64,000 bases of DNA from Pontivivens marinum. Lineage in GTDB: Bacteria; Pseudomonadota; Alphaproteobacteria; Rhodobacterales; Rhodobacteraceae. Location of the stretch: contig NZ_OCTN01000005.1 in assembly GCF_900231835.1 (NCBI RefSeq), forward strand, positions 186,001-250,000, given 5' to 3'. The notes beneath the pieces were generated by a model that did no database searches, was not told the origin of the DNA, and saw only the letters and a program-made list of their open reading frames with translations. The translations under genes were made by a program, and so were the position numbers. The first letter of the stretch is position 1; each line of letters starts with the position of its first letter. This document shows, one piece after another, positions 61,936 to 64,000 of this stretch.

Positions 61936-63465
61936 ATGCGCAGCTTTGTCACAGCACTCGCCCTTATCGCACTGCCCGCCGCCGCAGATACGCCGCTGGA
62001 CATGCCACATCTGGATATCATCCCCCGCACCGCAGCCGAGCGTGAGCGTATCGCTGCTGTAATTGCTGAAGCTAACGACACTGCCACCGGCGATACCGTT
62101 CACCGGTTCGAGCGGATGTCGGCCGGTGCCACAACATCCGAGGCGGCGGCGAATGGCGATGCGTTTTCACACCCCTCGGCCAATCTTAGCTTTGAGGAGC
62201 GCGGCGATTTTTTCATCGGCAACGGCCTGTTCCGGCGGCTATGGGCGACTGCGCCTGCCTCAACCATCGCGTCTGACGGCTTGGGGCCGCTATATAATGC
62301 GCGGTCGTGCCAGCGTTGCCATCTAAAGGATGGTCGCGGGCACCCGCCTGAAAATACCGATGATCTGACGACCTCGATGCTGGTGAAAATCGGTGTGGTC
62401 GGGCTGGATGCGGACCCTGCCTTGCTGGACGCGATCGAGGATTATGTCGGGGCCTCTGCGCATCCGGTCTATGGCGGGCAGCTACAGGATCGCTCCATCG
62501 CGGGTGTGCCGCCGGAATATAAGCTTGGCATCACCTATGAACCGTTTGAGGTCACCCTGAACGGTGAGGAGCCTGCGATTCTGCGCCGCCCGACCTATGA
62601 AGTCGGCTCCCCCGCCTATGGTCCGCTGGGCGACAACTGGGCGATCAGTCCGCGCATTGCGCCGCAGATGATCGGCCTAGGCCTGTTAGAGGCGATCGCC
62701 GTTGAGGATATTCTGGCCCTGACCGACCCTGATGATGCCGATGGTGACGGCGTTTCAGGCCGTGCGCAGGTGGTATGGTCGGATGAGTTTGACCGCGCGC
62801 TGCTGGGCCGTTTCGGGCTAAAGGCAGGCGATCCGACCCTGCGGGAACAGGCGGCTGATGCATTCTCGAACGATATCGGGATTTCCAGCCCGATCCTGCC
62901 CAATGATCACGGGGATTGCACCGCAGAACAGGCCGAATGTCTGGCCGCGCCGGGTGGTGGGTCGCCCGAACAGGACGGTACCGAAGTCGCACAAAACGCA
63001 CTGGATCTGGTGACATTCTATTCCGCCAATCTGGCCGTGCCCGTGCGCCGTGATGAAGGGGACGCCGCCGTTCTGCGTGGACGCGCCGTGTTTCACGAGG
63101 CTGGCTGCGCCGCCTGTCACAACCCGACCTTTGTCACGCACCGCCTACAGGATGGCGGGCCGCAGAGCTTTCAATTGATCTGGCCCTATACCGATATGTT
63201 GCTGCACGATATGGGCCCCGATCTGGCCGATGGTCTGCCCGAGGGGCGCGCCAGCGGGCAGGAATGGCGCACGCCGCCATTGTGGGGCGTCGGCTTGACC
63301 CAAACGGTTAGCGGGCACACCTATTTCCTGCATGACGGGCGCGCGCGGTCCCTGACCGAGGCAATCCTGTGGCATGGGGGTGAGGCGGAAACCGCCCGCA
63401 CCAACGTACAAGAAATGACGCCCGACACGCGCGCCGACCTGATCCGCTTTTTGGAGAGCCTGTAA
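61936..63465 (+). CDS. Di-heme c-type cytochrome oxidoreductase
   Basis: A 509-residue periplasmic protein with signal peptide (MRSFVTALALIALPAAA) and two CxxCH sites: SCQRCHLKDGRG (about 121-131) and GCAACHNPTF (about 392-401). It has the layout of the di-heme peroxidase-like thiol oxidoreductase family that neighbours imelysins in many genomes (for example Pseudomonas). It probably oxidises ferrous iron or a thiol with an unknown acceptor. Its stop overlaps the start of the next imelysin. Confidence 0.92.
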   Translation: MRSFVTALALIALPAAADTPLDMPHLDIIPRTAAERERIAAVIAEANDTATGDTVHRFERMSAGATTSEAAANGDAFSHPSANLSFEERGDFFIGNGLFRRLWATAPASTIASDGLGPLYNARSCQRCHLKDGRGHPPENTDDLTTSMLVKIGVVGLDADPALLDAIEDYVGASAHPVYGGQLQDRSIAGVPPEYKLGITYEPFEVTLNGEEPAILRRPTYEVGSPAYGPLGDNWAISPRIAPQMIGLGLLEAIAVEDILALTDPDDADGDGVSGRAQVVWSDEFDRALLGRFGLKAGDPTLREQAADAFSNDIGISSPILPNDHGDCTAEQAECLAAPGGGSPEQDGTEVAQNALDLVTFYSANLAVPVRRDEGDAAVLRGRAVFHEAGCAACHNPTFVTHRLQDGGPQSFQLIWPYTDMLLHDMGPDLADGLPEGRASGQEWRTPPLWGVGLTQTVSGHTYFLHDGRARSLTEAILWHGGEAETARTNVQEMTPDTRADLIRFLESL

Positions 63466-64000
63466 TGCGCCTATCCGCCCTGTATACCGCCCTGTTCCTG
63501 CCCGTTGCCGCCTTTGCCCAGACGGATACCCAGATCAACGCGGGGATCGTGGACCAGATTGTCGAGGGGCACATCCTGCCCGGTTTCGCCACGTTTGAGA
63601 GCAGCACTGTGCCGCTGGCCGCTGCGCAATGCGATGCGATGACCGCGCCCTATCAGGACAGCTTTGACGCGTGGATGGGGGTCAGCCACCTGCGCTTTGG
63701 CCCGTCAGAGCAGGAGGAGCGCGCCTTTGCCCTCGCTTTTTGGCCGGATACGCGGGGGGCGACACCGTCCACGCTAAATGCGCTGCTGGCCGAGGATACT
63801 CCGATAGCCGAGATGGATTTCAGCGAGGTTTCGATCGCCGCACGCGGGTTCTTTGCGCTGGATTGGCTGCTTTACGATCCGCAGGCGCCACAGATGGTCG
63901 TTGGCGCCCGTGCCTGTGATTTGGCCGAGGCGATTGCCGATGATATCAACCGCATCGCCGTTGATCTGAACGCTGCATGGCAGGATGAGGCCGCACTGCT
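63465..64000 (+). CDS. Imelysin-family protein, partial (C-terminus beyond window)
   Basis: The first 178 residues of a second imelysin, starting on the last base of the di-heme stop (TAATG). A signal peptide MRLSALYTALFLPVAAFA is present, and the segment IAARGFFALDWLLYD aligns with the imelysin GxHxxE region, but here the His and Glu are replaced (G-F-F-A-L-D). It is cut by the right edge of the window. Order and overlap make it one unit with the di-heme gene. Confidence 0.88.
   Translation, partial: MRLSALYTALFLPVAAFAQTDTQINAGIVDQIVEGHILPGFATFESSTVPLAAAQCDAMTAPYQDSFDAWMGVSHLRFGPSEQEERAFALAFWPDTRGATPSTLNALLAEDTPIAEMDFSEVSIAARGFFALDWLLYDPQAPQMVVGARACDLAEAIADDINRIAVDLNAAWQDEAAL

Noticed and set aside
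1-64000. CRISPR arrays, phage genes, insertion sequences or defence systems.
   Set aside because: No regularly spaced direct repeats, transposase, integrase, or phage structural genes were seen in either strand.

Overview
The window looks like an origin-proximal piece of an alphaproteobacterial chromosome, most likely a Rhodobacteraceae (roseobacter-group) organism. The support is the protein content: GcrA, a PhoR-Pst-PhoU-PhoB island, HemC-HemD-Mic60-HemY, UbiB/UbiE/MutM/RpsT/DnaA near each other, HslVU, RTX-Hint secreted proteins, TRAP transporters, and a GC-rich base composition. I see no rRNA, CRISPR array, prophage or insertion sequence. Two tRNA genes are present.

Layout, left to right. 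1-7 kb: an amino-acid exporter (cut by the edge), CCA-adding enzyme, two Nudix hydrolases, two tandem DUF4329 exported proteins, Hsp33, an ABC-2 permease, the cell-cycle regulator GcrA and a glyoxalase-fold protein. 7-15 kb: the complete phosphate regulon core on the minus strand (phoR, pstS, pstC, pstA, pstB, phoU, phoB). 15-20.5 kb: DUF1178, aspartate kinase, a DadA-like oxidase and the nitrogen-PTS enzyme PtsP. 20.6-25.3 kb: heme operon hemC-hemD with Mic60 and HemY. 25.3-34.6 kb: tRNA-Thr, tRNA-Arg, an M48 lipoprotein protease, an APH-fold kinase, then ubiB, ubiE, mutM, an enoyl-CoA hydratase, rpsT, a rhodanese and dnaA. 34.7-42.3 kb: a 5-oxoprolinase-type enzyme divergent from a TRAP transporter and a further membrane transporter, which reads as a 5-oxoproline (or related cyclic amide) uptake and use module. 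42.3-49.4 kb: an RTX-Hint secreted protein, an AceE-type 2-oxoacid dehydrogenase E1 divergent from its probable Lrp/AsnC regulator, a cupin, a GFA-family protein and a DeoR regulator. 49.4-57.1 kb: a Pqi/MCE lipid-transport operon (PqiC, an unusually long PqiB, PqiA split in two) with HslU, HslV and rhomboid upstream. 57-64 kb: a PaaX regulator and an iron module (hemP, a small Cys/His-rich protein, imelysin, DUF1289, Dps with an Irr-like palindrome, an unknown protein, a di-heme oxidoreductase and a second imelysin cut by the right edge).

Most of the window is ordinary core genome. The points I would look at again are: the DUF4329 pair, whose conserved residues match a JAMM-type metal site; the five approximately 100-residue repeats that lengthen PqiB; the unknown Cys/His-rich protein and Irr-like palindrome in the iron module; the AceE-like/Lrp pair with an Lrp-type operator between them; and the palindrome- and GANTC-rich stretch between rpsT and dnaA.
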